DNA of 64,000 bases, taken from positions 23,121 to 87,120 of the forward strand of contig NZ_LMPU01000002.1 in assembly GCF_001423945.1 (NCBI RefSeq). The letters are read 5' to 3'. The notes under the pieces were generated by a model. It did not search any database, was not told where the DNA came from, and saw only the letters and a list, made by a program, of their open reading frames with translations. Both the position numbers and the translations under genes were made by a program. The DNA comes from Pedobacter sp. Leaf194 (lineage in GTDB: Bacteria > Bacteroidota > Bacteroidia > Sphingobacteriales > Sphingobacteriaceae). Positions 1 through 8,407 of the stretch are shown here, one piece after another (the first letter of the stretch is position 1; each line of letters opens with the position of its first letter).

Positions 1-81
1 AATATTTGTGGTTCAGAATACCATTTCAATTTTTCTTAATCGCCTGGGTTTGGTATTTTAGCGTTCGATAAATTTTACAAC

Positions 82-888
82 ATGCCGAATAATCCGATTC
101 CTGCCGTTGCGCACAATCCTGCCGATGCATTTACCCGTTTGCTTACCGTTTTGGATACGCTGCGTACTCAGTGCCCCTGGGATAAAAAGCAGACCATGGA
201 AACATTGCGTCACCTTACCATTGAGGAAACTTACGAACTCAGCGATGCAATTTTGGAAGGCGATTTGAATGAGATAAAAAAGGAATTAGGCGATGTAATG
301 ATGCATTTGGTTTTCTACTCCAAAATTGCTTCAGAAACCAACCATTTCGATATTGTTGATGTATTAAATGGCGTTTGCGATAAGCTGGTAAACCGTCATC
401 CACATATTTACGGTGATGTTGAGGTACAAAACGAAGAAGATGTAAAGAGAAACTGGGAGCAAATTAAACTTAAAGAAGGGAATAAATCGGTGCTTGCAGG
501 CGTTCCCGGTTCGCTGCCAGCCTTGGTAAAAGCCTCCCGCATACAGGAAAAGGCCCGAGGAGTTGGTTTTGACTGGGAAGATAAAAATCAGGTTTGGGAG
601 AAAGTTGAAGAAGAACTGCAAGAGTTTAAAGCAGAATTTAACGTTACAGACAATACCGCAATTGATGTAGAAAAAGCGGAGTCTGAATTTGGCGATGTTC
701 TTTTTTCCTTAATTAATTACGCCAGGTTCATCAACATAAATCCGGAAAATGCACTGGAGAAAACGAATAAAAAGTTCATCAAACGTTTTCAATATCTCGA
801 AAATAAAGCCAAAGAAAATGGTAAAGCCCTGGCAGACATGACCCTTGCGGAAATGGATATTTACTGGAATGAGGCAAAGAAACTCTGA
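82..888 (+). CDS. mazG: MazG nucleoside triphosphate pyrophosphohydrolase
   Basis: Cytoplasmic house-cleaning enzyme that hydrolyses (d)NTPs to the monophosphate and pyrophosphate. The 268-residue protein has the family's two tandem MazG helical domains. The first carries CPWDKKQTMETLRHLTIEE followed by KKELGDVMMHLV, the EExxE and ExxD metal-binding pattern. The second carries EKVEEELQEFKAEF then ESEFGDVLFSLINYARF. Length is normal for the full-length two-domain form. The ATG follows an A+T-rich leader without a Shine-Dalgarno sequence. The stop is one base from the next start, so the two genes are probably cotranscribed. Function is by family motif; substrate preference cannot be read from sequence. 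Confidence 0.95.
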   Translation: MPNNPIPAVAHNPADAFTRLLTVLDTLRTQCPWDKKQTMETLRHLTIEETYELSDAILEGDLNEIKKELGDVMMHLVFYSKIASETNHFDIVDVLNGVCDKLVNRHPHIYGDVEVQNEEDVKRNWEQIKLKEGNKSVLAGVPGSLPALVKASRIQEKARGVGFDWEDKNQVWEKVEEELQEFKAEFNVTDNTAIDVEKAESEFGDVLFSLINYARFININPENALEKTNKKFIKRFQYLENKAKENGKALADMTLAEMDIYWNEAKKL

Positions 889-889
889 T

Positions 890-1297
890 ATGAATGCAGC
901 AACAAATGATAATGCAGGCCCAAAAAACCTGATAAGTATTGTTACCTTTAATGTTATCGCAACCCAAACCGTTGACGGTGGCGTTATTCCATGGGTGAAT
1001 ATTGGAAGGGCTAATGAGGAAATATTAAATTTGATTGATGCCGATGAAATTGTGATTCCGGAACACGAGATTACAGTTGCTGTAGACTATCCTCTGGCAG
1101 AGCCAACATCATTTCATTTATTCTCCTCGATTGGTTTTTCACGAAAACTGGTTTTAATTGAAATCAGGGAAAGATTTTTATCATTCTCTGCTTCAGAACA
1201 AAATCAGTTCGACATTTATGGGCTAGACCTGGTGTCTTTAGATGTATACAAAACCAATTTAGGCAAAATTGAACTCACCCTGGAAATAGATAATTAA
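890..1297 (+). CDS. Hypothetical protein, translationally linked to mazG
   Basis: I do not recognise this 135-residue protein. An ATG sits one base after the mazG stop and gives MNAATNDNAGPKNLISIV. A longer reading from 845 would overlap mazG by 44 bases and adds an unlikely basic extension, so 890 is preferred. It has no signal peptide or membrane segment. The sequence alternates hydrophobic strands with acidic loops (ISIVTFNVIATQ, EHEITVAVDYPLA, KLVLIEIRERFLSF, KIELTLEIDN), so a mostly beta cytoplasmic domain is likely. The tight link to mazG implies coexpression but gives no function. Confidence 0.75.
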   Translation: MNAATNDNAGPKNLISIVTFNVIATQTVDGGVIPWVNIGRANEEILNLIDADEIVIPEHEITVAVDYPLAEPTSFHLFSSIGFSRKLVLIEIRERFLSFSASEQNQFDIYGLDLVSLDVYKTNLGKIELTLEIDN

Positions 1298-1393
1298 CTG
1301 AATTTTTTTAGTAAATCAGCGGGTAAACCTCGACTTTAAGACTTTTAAAGCCTGGCTCAGTTGCATTAATCTGAGTTTTCGAAATAGTTATTT

Positions 1394-1777
1394 TCAAGGG
1401 TAAAACTGGCCATCGACGTAATACCATTTGTTGTTTTCGAATTTAAAATTTGATTTTTCGTGCAGCACCTCTGTTCCGAATTTGTTGTTTAAGTAAAATG
1501 CTTTAAACTCTACTTTGTCAAACTCTGCAGAAACAATTTCCAGTTTAAGCCACTTGATACCTTTTGCGCTCTTCTGGTAGTCGGCCTTTGAGTTTCGTTT
1601 TCGCTTGCTTAAATGTGTGGTTTCAAATAAATAATCTCCGTGTGCTACAACAAATGCCGAATATCTCGAACGCATTAAAGCTTCAGCTGTTGCTGCGGTT
1701 TTCACTTTTAAATGATAAGGCTCGCAACAATCTTTATAGAGCAACCCGGTACCGCAAGGACAGTTTTTAGGATTCAT
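1394..1777 (-). CDS. YchJ-like SEC-C motif protein
   Basis: Small cytoplasmic protein (127 residues) of the YchJ family. The N-terminus is a SEC-C zinc-binding motif: Cys6, Cys8, Cys17 and Cys18 in CPCGTGLLYKDCCEPYH. It is followed by the family signature ALMRSRYSAFVVAHGDYLFETTH and an NTF2-like region with WLKLEIVSAEFDKVEFKAFY. The biochemical role of the family is not established. It is read towards mazG and its partner, convergently, and diverges from truA with a short spacer. ATG start is clear. Confidence is high for the family and none for a specific function. Confidence 0.85.
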   Translation of the reverse strand: MNPKNCPCGTGLLYKDCCEPYHLKVKTAATAEALMRSRYSAFVVAHGDYLFETTHLSKRKRNSKADYQKSAKGIKWLKLEIVSAEFDKVEFKAFYLNNKFGTEVLHEKSNFKFENNKWYYVDGQFYP

Positions 1778-1850
1778 TTTATGATTTATTAAGCAAAATT
1801 AGGATTTAATATTTCCTCAGCTAAAATTTGTGTAAAATTGCACTCGAAAA

Positions 1851-2654
1851 ATGAGGTATTTCTTTCACATTGCGTATCAGGGGCAACATTTTAGTGGCTG
1901 GCAAAAACAGCCAGGCGTTAAAAGCGTTCAGGAGGTTATAGAACAAACACTTTTCAAGATTTTGAAAACGCCAATCCCGATTATTGGTTGCGGCCGAACC
2001 GATGCACACGTACATGCCAGTCAGTTTTTCTTTCACGCAGATATAGAACAGGCGTTTGAGTTCGACCTTCTTTACATATTAAATAAGGCACTCCCATATA
2101 ACATTGCGGTTTTTAATATTACTAAAATGGAGGGAAAACCCCATGCCCGTTTTGATGCCGTTCAACGGAAATATGATTACTTTATTCACACCTATAAAGA
2201 CCCGTTTTTAAGTAACCAGAGCTCTTTTTATCAATTGAAAAACCTCGACTTTGAAAAAATGAAAGCTGTGGTAGCGCTTCTGCCAAAATATAAAGATTAC
2301 AGAGCCTTTTGCACCCATCCGGATAAGTATGAACACACCATTTGCAATGTAATGGAGGCAAAATTATTTGTAAACCCAAAGGGCGACAGGTTTCGGTTCC
2401 ATATTGCGAGCAACCGGTTTCTGGGTAAAATGATTCGCATTACAATGGGGAAAATTTTGATGGTAGGCAAAGGCGAATTAAGCGTGGATGAATTTGAAAG
2501 TGAGCTCATAAATCTAAAAGCATCAAAGCTATCTTTGCCTGCGCACCCAACAGGCTTATACCTATCAAAAGTCAGCTATCCATACTTAAACCTTGAGCCC
2601 AGAACCGAAATTATTGATGCCGTTCAGGGGAATAACGATTGGATTTTGCTTTAA
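1851..2654 (+). CDS. truA: tRNA pseudouridine(38-40) synthase TruA
   Basis: Converts uridines 38-40 of the tRNA anticodon stem-loop to pseudouridine. The 267-residue length is typical. The N-terminal motif HFSGWQKQPGVKSVQ and the catalytic-aspartate motif GCGRTDAHVHASQF (Asp51) are both present. C-terminal RFLGKMIRITMGKILMVG matches the conserved RNA-binding and dimer region. It diverges from the SEC-C gene and is followed after 47 bases by a lipoprotein gene, so it may share a transcript with the two lipoproteins. Confidence 0.96.
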   Translation: MRYFFHIAYQGQHFSGWQKQPGVKSVQEVIEQTLFKILKTPIPIIGCGRTDAHVHASQFFFHADIEQAFEFDLLYILNKALPYNIAVFNITKMEGKPHARFDAVQRKYDYFIHTYKDPFLSNQSSFYQLKNLDFEKMKAVVALLPKYKDYRAFCTHPDKYEHTICNVMEAKLFVNPKGDRFRFHIASNRFLGKMIRITMGKILMVGKGELSVDEFESELINLKASKLSLPAHPTGLYLSKVSYPYLNLEPRTEIIDAVQGNNDWILL

Positions 2655-2701
2655 TTGTAGCGTTTTCACCTCGCTGAACGTTTTAGTGTAAATTTTAGAG
2701 A

Positions 2702-3133
2702 ATGAAGAAACATCTGGCGGCTTTAGCCATTTTAACCGTACTATTTTTTGGTTGTAAAAAGTCTGCTGATAAAAATTTACCCCTTCAGGGAACTTACATC
2801 GGCGAACTCATTGTAAGGCCCTCAACCTATCAATTGATACCCAACAGCCCTACCGAGATTAGTTTCAACAGCGGCAATTTTATTGTAAAGGCAGGTGATA
2901 AGCCAACCAGCGGTTCAGGAAATTTTAAATTGGAAAACAATTTGCTGGTTTTCTCTGATGCAAATATTTACACCGCAGATTTCGACTGGAACAGGATTTT
3001 AAACGGAAACTACAGCTATCAAATAAAAGGAGATAGTTTGATATTGAAAAAAACCATTTCACTTTGCAAAGACCCTGCTCAGAACTGCCTCACCACAATT
3101 TATCAATACAATCTTATCAAGAAAAATAATTAA
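2702..3133 (+). CDS. Predicted lipoprotein (hypothetical)
   Basis: A 143-residue protein with a lipoprotein signal peptide ending in VLFFGC (Cys18) followed by KKSADK. The rest is a small beta-rich domain (LQGTYIGELIVRP, GNFKLENNLLVFSD, KGDSLILKKTISL) that resembles the lipocalin-like or META-like folds common among Bacteroidota lipoproteins, but I cannot name the family. Two cysteines near the C-terminus (LCKDPAQNCL) could form a disulfide. Its stop overlaps the ATG of the next lipoprotein gene by one base (TAATG), so the pair is translationally coupled. Confidence 0.8.
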   Translation: MKKHLAALAILTVLFFGCKKSADKNLPLQGTYIGELIVRPSTYQLIPNSPTEISFNSGNFIVKAGDKPTSGSGNFKLENNLLVFSDANIYTADFDWNRILNGNYSYQIKGDSLILKKTISLCKDPAQNCLTTIYQYNLIKKNN

Positions 3134-3537
3134 TGAAAGTTTTTTACTTTTGCTTCATCACGCTGCTTATACTCAGCTCCGGGTGTAAGAAAAAGGGCGA
3201 ATCGCTCAATCAGACTGTCGCGTTTATTGGCGAAAGCAAAAAGCAAATTGGCTCCTCTACCTTTACAATTACAAACATAGTCGATAGTCGCTGCCCTAAA
3301 GAGGCAATTTGTGTGCGTGAAGGCAATGCAGTGGTTTCGCTTAAGGTTCAAACTGATTTTAACATACAAAATTTTAGCCTTTGTATTGGCAATTGTACCG
3401 AAATCGGATCAACTGATAACATTACCTTTACTACCGGTAACGCTAAATATTGGGTAAAACTAAAACAAGTATCGCAAACCGACGAAGCGAAACCAGATCT
3501 CCCGAAGGTTGTTACGTTGGAAATTACTAAAGGTTAA
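3133..3537 (+). CDS. Predicted lipoprotein (hypothetical)
   Basis: A 134-residue lipoprotein with lipobox LILSSGC (Cys18) followed by KKKGES. The mature part contains FTITNIVDSRCPKEAICVRE and CIGNCTEI, four cysteines that may form two disulfides in the periplasm. The pattern DSRCP...C..EG.A.V.L resembles small Bacteroidota proteins often found with their upstream neighbour, but I cannot assign a family. Start overlaps the previous stop (TAATG). It ends two bases before the convergent stop of the permease gene. Confidence 0.8.
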   Translation: MKVFYFCFITLLILSSGCKKKGESLNQTVAFIGESKKQIGSSTFTITNIVDSRCPKEAICVREGNAVVSLKVQTDFNIQNFSLCIGNCTEIGSTDNITFTTGNAKYWVKLKQVSQTDEAKPDLPKVVTLEITKG

Positions 3538-3539
3538 GC

Positions 3540-4760
3540 CTATTTAAATCGAATTGCTTTTAATGGAGAAACCTTACTTATTAGCAATGACGGAATAATT
3601 AGCACCGTAAGGCAAACAACAACCGTTATAACGTTTAAGCCCAGTACGTCGATAAAATGAAGCTCTATTGGGGCGTAGGCAAGAAAATATGAAGATTGAT
3701 CTAATTTAAAAATATGGGTAGACTGCTGAATCAGGCCTAAACCAACGCCTAAAATATTTCCAAGCAATAATCCGATTCCAATTAAGTAAGCCGCATTGTA
3801 AAGAAAGATTTTCATAATGCTCCAGTTGCTGGCGCCAAAAGATTTCAACATTCCTATCATGTTTGTTCGCTCCAAAATCATTATCAGCAAAGCCGTAATC
3901 ATATTAATAACTCCAACGATAAGCATCAAAATCAGCAACACATTTGTATTTACATCGAGCAAACCCAGCCAGGTAAAAATGTTTGGAAAGTTTTCTTTGA
4001 TGGAATAAGAGCGTAAACTTTGCGGCAACTCTTCAAAAACATGATCGGCAACCGGTTTAAGTTTATTAAAGTCTTTAATTCTGATTTCTATGCCGCCAAT
4101 TTCTTCAGGTTTCCAGTTGTTTAAGCGCTTTACGATGTTCAGGTTTCCTAAAACAAAGCCTTTATCAATGTCTTCAACGCCAATATCATAAATCCCTACA
4201 ATTTTAAATTTGCGTGGACGAAGTTGATTCTGAACGAAATACATGATAAAATCATCGCCTGTTTCAAGTTTCAGCCGGTTTGCTGTGTAATTAGAAACCA
4301 GTAACTCCTGCATTGCAGCGGTGCTATCAGAAAAATCTATTATCGTTCCGCTGATGATATGTTGCTTGATATATTCCCAATTGTAAGTGCTATCAACACC
4401 TTTAAAGTTTATTCCTTCTATCTCATCATTAGCAGAAATAATTGCAGGTTTTGTAGCATAAGGATAGAAATATTGTGTATTTGGATTGCTTTCCAGTTGC
4501 TTGCGGGTTTTCTTATCCAACACGAAAGGTGAATTTTCAAAGGAACTGTTTAAGTCGTACCGCGTAATTTGAATATCACCCAAAAACCCGCGAACTTTAT
4601 CCTGAATTTCAGTTTTAAACCCTTTAATTATCGCTATCGAGAGGATCATTACCGCCAAACTCAGCATAACGCCTGCTATTGCGATACGAACGATGAGCTT
4701 GGAAAAGGTTCGTTCTGATTTTATGGCGATTCGCCCGGCTATAAAATATTCGAAATTCAA
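3540..4760 (-). CDS. LolC/LolE-type ABC transporter permease (FtsX family)
   Basis: Inner-membrane permease of the lipoprotein-releasing type, 406 residues. It begins with EYFIAGRIAIKSERTFSKLIVRIAIAG, an N-terminal cytoplasmic helix plus the first membrane segment (about residues 20-48). A long periplasmic domain follows (about 50-265), then three membrane segments near 268-294, 310-345 and 370-400. That is the MacB_PCD plus FtsX order. In Bacteroidota these proteins release lipoproteins or move other envelope substrates with an ATPase; none is encoded nearby. The start is TTG at 4760; the next methionine lies inside the first membrane segment, so a non-ATG start is the best reading. Confidence 0.85.
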   Translation of the reverse strand: MNFEYFIAGRIAIKSERTFSKLIVRIAIAGVMLSLAVMILSIAIIKGFKTEIQDKVRGFLGDIQITRYDLNSSFENSPFVLDKKTRKQLESNPNTQYFYPYATKPAIISANDEIEGINFKGVDSTYNWEYIKQHIISGTIIDFSDSTAAMQELLVSNYTANRLKLETGDDFIMYFVQNQLRPRKFKIVGIYDIGVEDIDKGFVLGNLNIVKRLNNWKPEEIGGIEIRIKDFNKLKPVADHVFEELPQSLRSYSIKENFPNIFTWLGLLDVNTNVLLILMLIVGVINMITALLIMILERTNMIGMLKSFGASNWSIMKIFLYNAAYLIGIGLLLGNILGVGLGLIQQSTHIFKLDQSSYFLAYAPIELHFIDVLGLNVITVVVCLTVLIIPSLLISKVSPLKAIRFK

Positions 4761-4855
4761 GGTGATAAATTTGTTGTGGCAAAAATGCTCAAATCCTTTT
4801 TAAAAATGGCACTTTTGAAAATAAATAAGCGTTGGTAAAAAATTCACTACGCTTA

Positions 4856-4894
4856 CAACAATAATCAAAAAAGTGCTAAATTGTTTTATTGTTG
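4856..4894. promoter_or_regulatory. Inverted repeat upstream of namZ-like gene
   Basis: A perfect 9-base inverted repeat, CAACAATAA at 4856-4864 and TTATTGTTG at 4886-4894, with a 21-base spacer. It lies 26 bases before the ATG of the muramidase gene in the divergent spacer with the permease gene. It could be an operator or an mRNA stem-loop; nothing distinguishes these, and A+T-rich DNA makes chance repeats fairly common. Confidence 0.3.
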
Positions 4895-4920
4895 ATTAAA
4901 AATGACTAAACCTATCGAAT

Positions 4921-6165
4921 ATGAAAACCAGTATCAGCTTTGCGCTTGCCAGTTTAATTGCGCTTTCTGCTTGTGGGCAAAACCCGCATGCTACAACTAA
5001 AGGCGACCATGTAAATTTGCATCCAATAAAGGCTAATCAAACCATTAAAACCGGCGCAGAACAAACTGAAAAGTATTTGCCTTTATTAAAAGGAAAACGT
5101 GTTGGCATGGTGGTAAACCCAACTTCAATAATTGGAGCCGCTACTTCGGTTGATAGTTTATTAAAACGCGGCGTAAAAATTCAAAAAATATTTGGTCCTG
5201 AGCATGGTTTCCGGGGCGACGCAAGTGCAGGTGTTGTTGTTAACGATGCTGTAGACGCAAAAACCGGAATAAAAGCTGTTTCTCTTTATGGAAAGCACAG
5301 TACGCCGACAAAAGAGGACTTGGCTGATATCGACATCATGATTTTTGACATTCAAGATGTGGGCGTTCGTTTTTACACATACATAAACACCCTGCAACAT
5401 GTTATGGAGGCTTGCGCAGCAAATAATAAAGAACTTTTAATTTTAGACCGGCCAAATCCAAACGGGTATTTGATTGATGGACCTATTTTAGATCCTCAGT
5501 TTAAATCAGGGATAGGCATCCAACCTATTCCAATGGCGCATGGCCTAACAATTGCGGAGTATGCGCAAATGCTAAATGGCGAGGGCTGGCTAAGAGACAA
5601 GGTGAAATGTAAGATTACGATTATAAAAAACGCCAACTACAATCACGATATGGAATACACGCTTCCTGTGAAACCATCTCCAAACTTAAACACACAACAA
5701 TCCATTTTATTATACCCAAGCACCTGCCTGTTCGAAGGAATTTACCTGAATCATGGTCGTGGTACACAATTTCCGTTTACCGTAATTGGTGCGCCTTATT
5801 TAAAAGGAATTTATAACTTTTCATATACACCTACCGGGATAAAAGGGATGGCAGAAACACCAATTTTTAAGGATCAGGTTTGTTATGGAATTGATTTGAG
5901 AAACTACGACACAAACATTTTAAGGAAAGAAAAGAAAATCAACATCACCTGGTTAATAGACCTGTACAAGGCATCACCGAGAAAAGAAGATTTCTTTAAT
6001 TCGACATTAAGTAACCAAACCATGCCAATTGAGCGCCTGGTTGGCGTGGCAGATTTTAGAAAGCAGGTAATTGCCGGCAAAAGTGAGCAGGAAATCAGGG
6101 CAAGCTGGGAACCGGGACTTTCCGCCTATAAAACCATGCGCAAAAAATATTTGCTTTACAACTAA
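4921..6165 (+). CDS. namZ: Exo-beta-N-acetylmuramidase NamZ-like lipoprotein (DUF1343, GH171)
   Basis: DUF1343 proteins include NamZ, an exo-acting muramidase that removes N-acetylmuramic acid from the non-reducing end of peptidoglycan fragments. This 414-residue protein has a lipobox IALSAC (Cys18), so it is probably anchored in the envelope. Family blocks are present: RVGMVVNPTSI, the FGPEHGFRGDAS motif with Glu94 and His95 proposed as catalytic, IDIMIFDIQDVGVRFYTYI, LDRPNPNG and NHGRGTQFPF. Length is full. It is monocistronic by spacing. Together with the GH20 enzyme at 43.5 kb it points to peptidoglycan or amino-sugar salvage. Confidence 0.88.
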   Translation: MKTSISFALASLIALSACGQNPHATTKGDHVNLHPIKANQTIKTGAEQTEKYLPLLKGKRVGMVVNPTSIIGAATSVDSLLKRGVKIQKIFGPEHGFRGDASAGVVVNDAVDAKTGIKAVSLYGKHSTPTKEDLADIDIMIFDIQDVGVRFYTYINTLQHVMEACAANNKELLILDRPNPNGYLIDGPILDPQFKSGIGIQPIPMAHGLTIAEYAQMLNGEGWLRDKVKCKITIIKNANYNHDMEYTLPVKPSPNLNTQQSILLYPSTCLFEGIYLNHGRGTQFPFTVIGAPYLKGIYNFSYTPTGIKGMAETPIFKDQVCYGIDLRNYDTNILRKEKKINITWLIDLYKASPRKEDFFNSTLSNQTMPIERLVGVADFRKQVIAGKSEQEIRASWEPGLSAYKTMRKKYLLYN

Positions 6166-6291
6166 AAGATTTACCGCTAACAGAATTCAAACAATGTTTA
6201 ACAGTAAGTTGTTCTAATGTTGAAACAACTGAATAACTCGCAATAAGTAAGTTTTAAAGCAGTTGTTAGTTTAAATTCAATCATCAATATT

Positions 6292-6498
6292 ATGAGCGGA
6301 CCAAAAGTTAAAAGTGATAAACCCGGAAGCAACTACGAAGAGGAAGTACCGAAGGGGAGAGCGCCTGTTGATAAGAAAACGGTTAGAAAACCTAACGACA
6401 GTACGCCAAACAAACCTGTTAAAACGCCAAACCCGGCTGAGCGGAGAGAAAATGAGGAACAGCCAGTTCACTCCATCAAAAAAGCGCCTAAAGAATAA
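6292..6498 (+). CDS. Small charged, probably disordered protein
   Basis: A 68-residue protein with very low hydrophobic content, rich in Lys, Glu, Pro and Asn (VKSDKPGSNYEEEVPKGRAP, NKPVKTPNPAERRENEEQ). It has no signal peptide or membrane segment and is probably intrinsically disordered. The ATG is preceded by a 126-base spacer from the muramidase gene. Another frame of similar length overlaps it at 6314-6526; I prefer this one because its ATG is followed by a typical small soluble N-terminus. I do not recognise a family; similar proteins are common as unannotated ORFs in Pedobacter-like genomes. Confidence 0.55.
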   Translation: MSGPKVKSDKPGSNYEEEVPKGRAPVDKKTVRKPNDSTPNKPVKTPNPAERRENEEQPVHSIKKAPKE

Positions 6499-6522
6499 CT
6501 CGAGTTTGATTACACTGATTTA

Positions 6523-8382
6523 CTAATTGGTGTAATCAACTTTTAGCGCAAAATAGAAAGTAGAACCTTCGTTTTCAATGCTATCCAGCCATATCTTTCC
6601 GCGTTCACCTTTCACAATTTCTGAAGAGATATATAAACCTAATCCTAATCCAGGATAAGTGTGCTGCAAGTTTCCGCTGACGCGATAAAACTGGTCAAAC
6701 ACTAAATGCTGTAGTTCTTCAGATATACCAATTCCATAATCTCGAACGCTAAGAATAACCTCGCCCTCTTTTACATAACTCCTTACCAAAATCTCGTTCG
6801 CATCTGTAGAATATTTAATTGCGTTAGATAAGAAGTTGATAATCACCTGTCCAATCCGCTCCTTATCGGCAAAAACTGTAGCATTACTAGCCAGTTCAAC
6901 GTTCATTTTGTGCTGGGAAGTGGTATGCTGTACATCATCAACAATATCCTGTACAAGAAAATCAAATTCAAATTTTACGGGATTGAAAGTCATTTTACCA
7001 GATTGAATTTTGGTCACGTCCAGCAAATCGCCAATTAAACCTGTTAGCCTGTTCAACTGTAAATCCATACGCTTCACCATATTCGCCTTCTTTTCGTCGC
7101 CCTCGCTCCTTATCATCCTTTCCAGCACCTGGGCATAAGCTTTAATGCTGGTAACAGGCGTTTTCAATTCGTGACTTGCTATGCCTAAAAATTCGTCTTT
7201 TTGCTTTTGTAACTGTACCTGCTTGGTAACATCAATGGCTGCGTGTAAAATCGCGTAAACGCTGCCTTCAGCATCGCGAAGAGGTTTGTAGGTAAAGTTA
7301 AACCATCGCTCTTTAAGTTCTCCATTAACCATTAAATTGGCCGCTTGCTGGTCTGCATGGTAGGCAATTCCAGAACGGAATACCTCTTGCAGAAGCGGAA
7401 TAAATGGCTGACCAACAAGTTCTGGAATGCCTTCAGCCATCGTTTTTCCGATGATACTAATATCTTTATCCCACAGCTTTAACATTTCATTATTAGCAAT
7501 CTTAATGACGATGTTTTCCGTTTCGTATAGCGCAGTAGGCATTGGGTTTTCGAGCACCAGATTTCGAAATCTTGCTTCACTTTCTTTAAAGGCATTTTTG
7601 GAAATAACCTGTGTAGTAATTTCATTTGCTACAACCATTATACCACTTACTGCTCCATTCTTATCACGTATTGGGTCATAAACAAAGTTGAAATAGTAAT
7701 CTCCTAAAACTCCGTTACGTTCAAGTCTTGCCAGGGTTTCGTAGCCGTAATGAGCAACCCCACTCTCCAGAACATCTTTTAACAACCTAGGAAAGGGCTG
7801 ATTAATTATTTCTGGCAATCCTTCAATAAGTTTTAAACCAATTATGTCTTTATTCTTACCCCAAATCTTTAGCAGCTCATCATTTACATCCTCAATAATG
7901 AGGTCTGTTCCCCGCAAAATACCAATTGCCACTGGCGCATCGTAAATCATCTGGCGAAAAAGTGCTTCGCTTTCCTTAACTTGTTGCTTCGCATTTACAA
8001 GTTCGGTAACATCGGTTGCGTTGTTCAAAATTGCCCAAACATTGCCTTTGTCGTCTTTTAGTGGCTTATAAATAAAGTCGAAATAGAACGTTTGTAAAAC
8101 ACCATTGTTCATTAGTTCTACTTTATCTTCTTTAGCTTCGTAAGGGGTTCCGGTTTCGAAAACGTCTTTGAGAATCTGAATAAAAGGCTGACCTTCTAAT
8201 TCAGGCAATGCAGCTGCCAGCTCCATCCCTTTTACGGAGTCATCTTTACCCCAGGCGTTTAGCATGGCTTTATTCGCAACAGAGATAATCATATCCCGAC
8301 CAACATATAAGCCAATCGGCATCTCTGATTCTTCTATCAGAATATTAAATAAATCGTTTTTAGCTTGAAAATTTATGTGCAT
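6523..8382 (-). CDS. Triple-PAS soluble sensor histidine kinase
   Basis: Hybrid-free sensor kinase of 619 residues without membrane segments, so it senses a cytoplasmic signal. Three PAS/PAC units in tandem carry near-repeated blocks ELEGQPFIQILKDVF, EIINQPFPRLLKDVL and ELVGQPFIPLLQEVF. A HisKA domain with the phospho-acceptor motif FLGIASHELKTPVTSIKAYA follows, then a HATPase domain with N-box NFLSNAIKYS, G1 RDYGIGIS, F-box FDQFYR and G2 GLGLGLYIS. No response regulator is adjacent, so it is an orphan. A TTG at 8394 gives a longer reading, but that TTG is part of a -7 promoter box; the ATG at 8382 is therefore chosen. Confidence 0.92.
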   Translation of the reverse strand: MHINFQAKNDLFNILIEESEMPIGLYVGRDMIISVANKAMLNAWGKDDSVKGMELAAALPELEGQPFIQILKDVFETGTPYEAKEDKVELMNNGVLQTFYFDFIYKPLKDDKGNVWAILNNATDVTELVNAKQQVKESEALFRQMIYDAPVAIGILRGTDLIIEDVNDELLKIWGKNKDIIGLKLIEGLPEIINQPFPRLLKDVLESGVAHYGYETLARLERNGVLGDYYFNFVYDPIRDKNGAVSGIMVVANEITTQVISKNAFKESEARFRNLVLENPMPTALYETENIVIKIANNEMLKLWDKDISIIGKTMAEGIPELVGQPFIPLLQEVFRSGIAYHADQQAANLMVNGELKERWFNFTYKPLRDAEGSVYAILHAAIDVTKQVQLQKQKDEFLGIASHELKTPVTSIKAYAQVLERMIRSEGDEKKANMVKRMDLQLNRLTGLIGDLLDVTKIQSGKMTFNPVKFEFDFLVQDIVDDVQHTTSQHKMNVELASNATVFADKERIGQVIINFLSNAIKYSTDANEILVRSYVKEGEVILSVRDYGIGISEELQHLVFDQFYRVSGNLQHTYPGLGLGLYISSEIVKGERGKIWLDSIENEGSTFYFALKVDYTN

Positions 8383-8391
8383 AAAGGGAAA

Positions 8392-8399
8392 CAAATATA
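8392..8399 (-). promoter_or_regulatory. -7 box (TATATTTG) for the PAS kinase gene
   Basis: Read on the minus strand this is TATATTTG, a perfect TAnnTTTG element lying between the topoisomerase stop and the kinase ATG. Transcription would start about six bases before the ATG at 8382. I do not find a good -33 TTTG at 19 bases, so this is a moderate call. Confidence 0.45.
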
Positions 8400-8407
8400 A
8401 AATGTTT

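Noticed and set aside
845..889. Upstream extension of the 890-1297 gene
   Set aside because: Would overlap mazG; ATG 890 one base after the mazG stop is simpler.
6314..6526. 70-codon ORF overlapping the small charged protein in another frame
   Set aside because: Both are lysine/arginine rich; the frame from 6292 starts earlier with a normal ATG context and only one is likely real.
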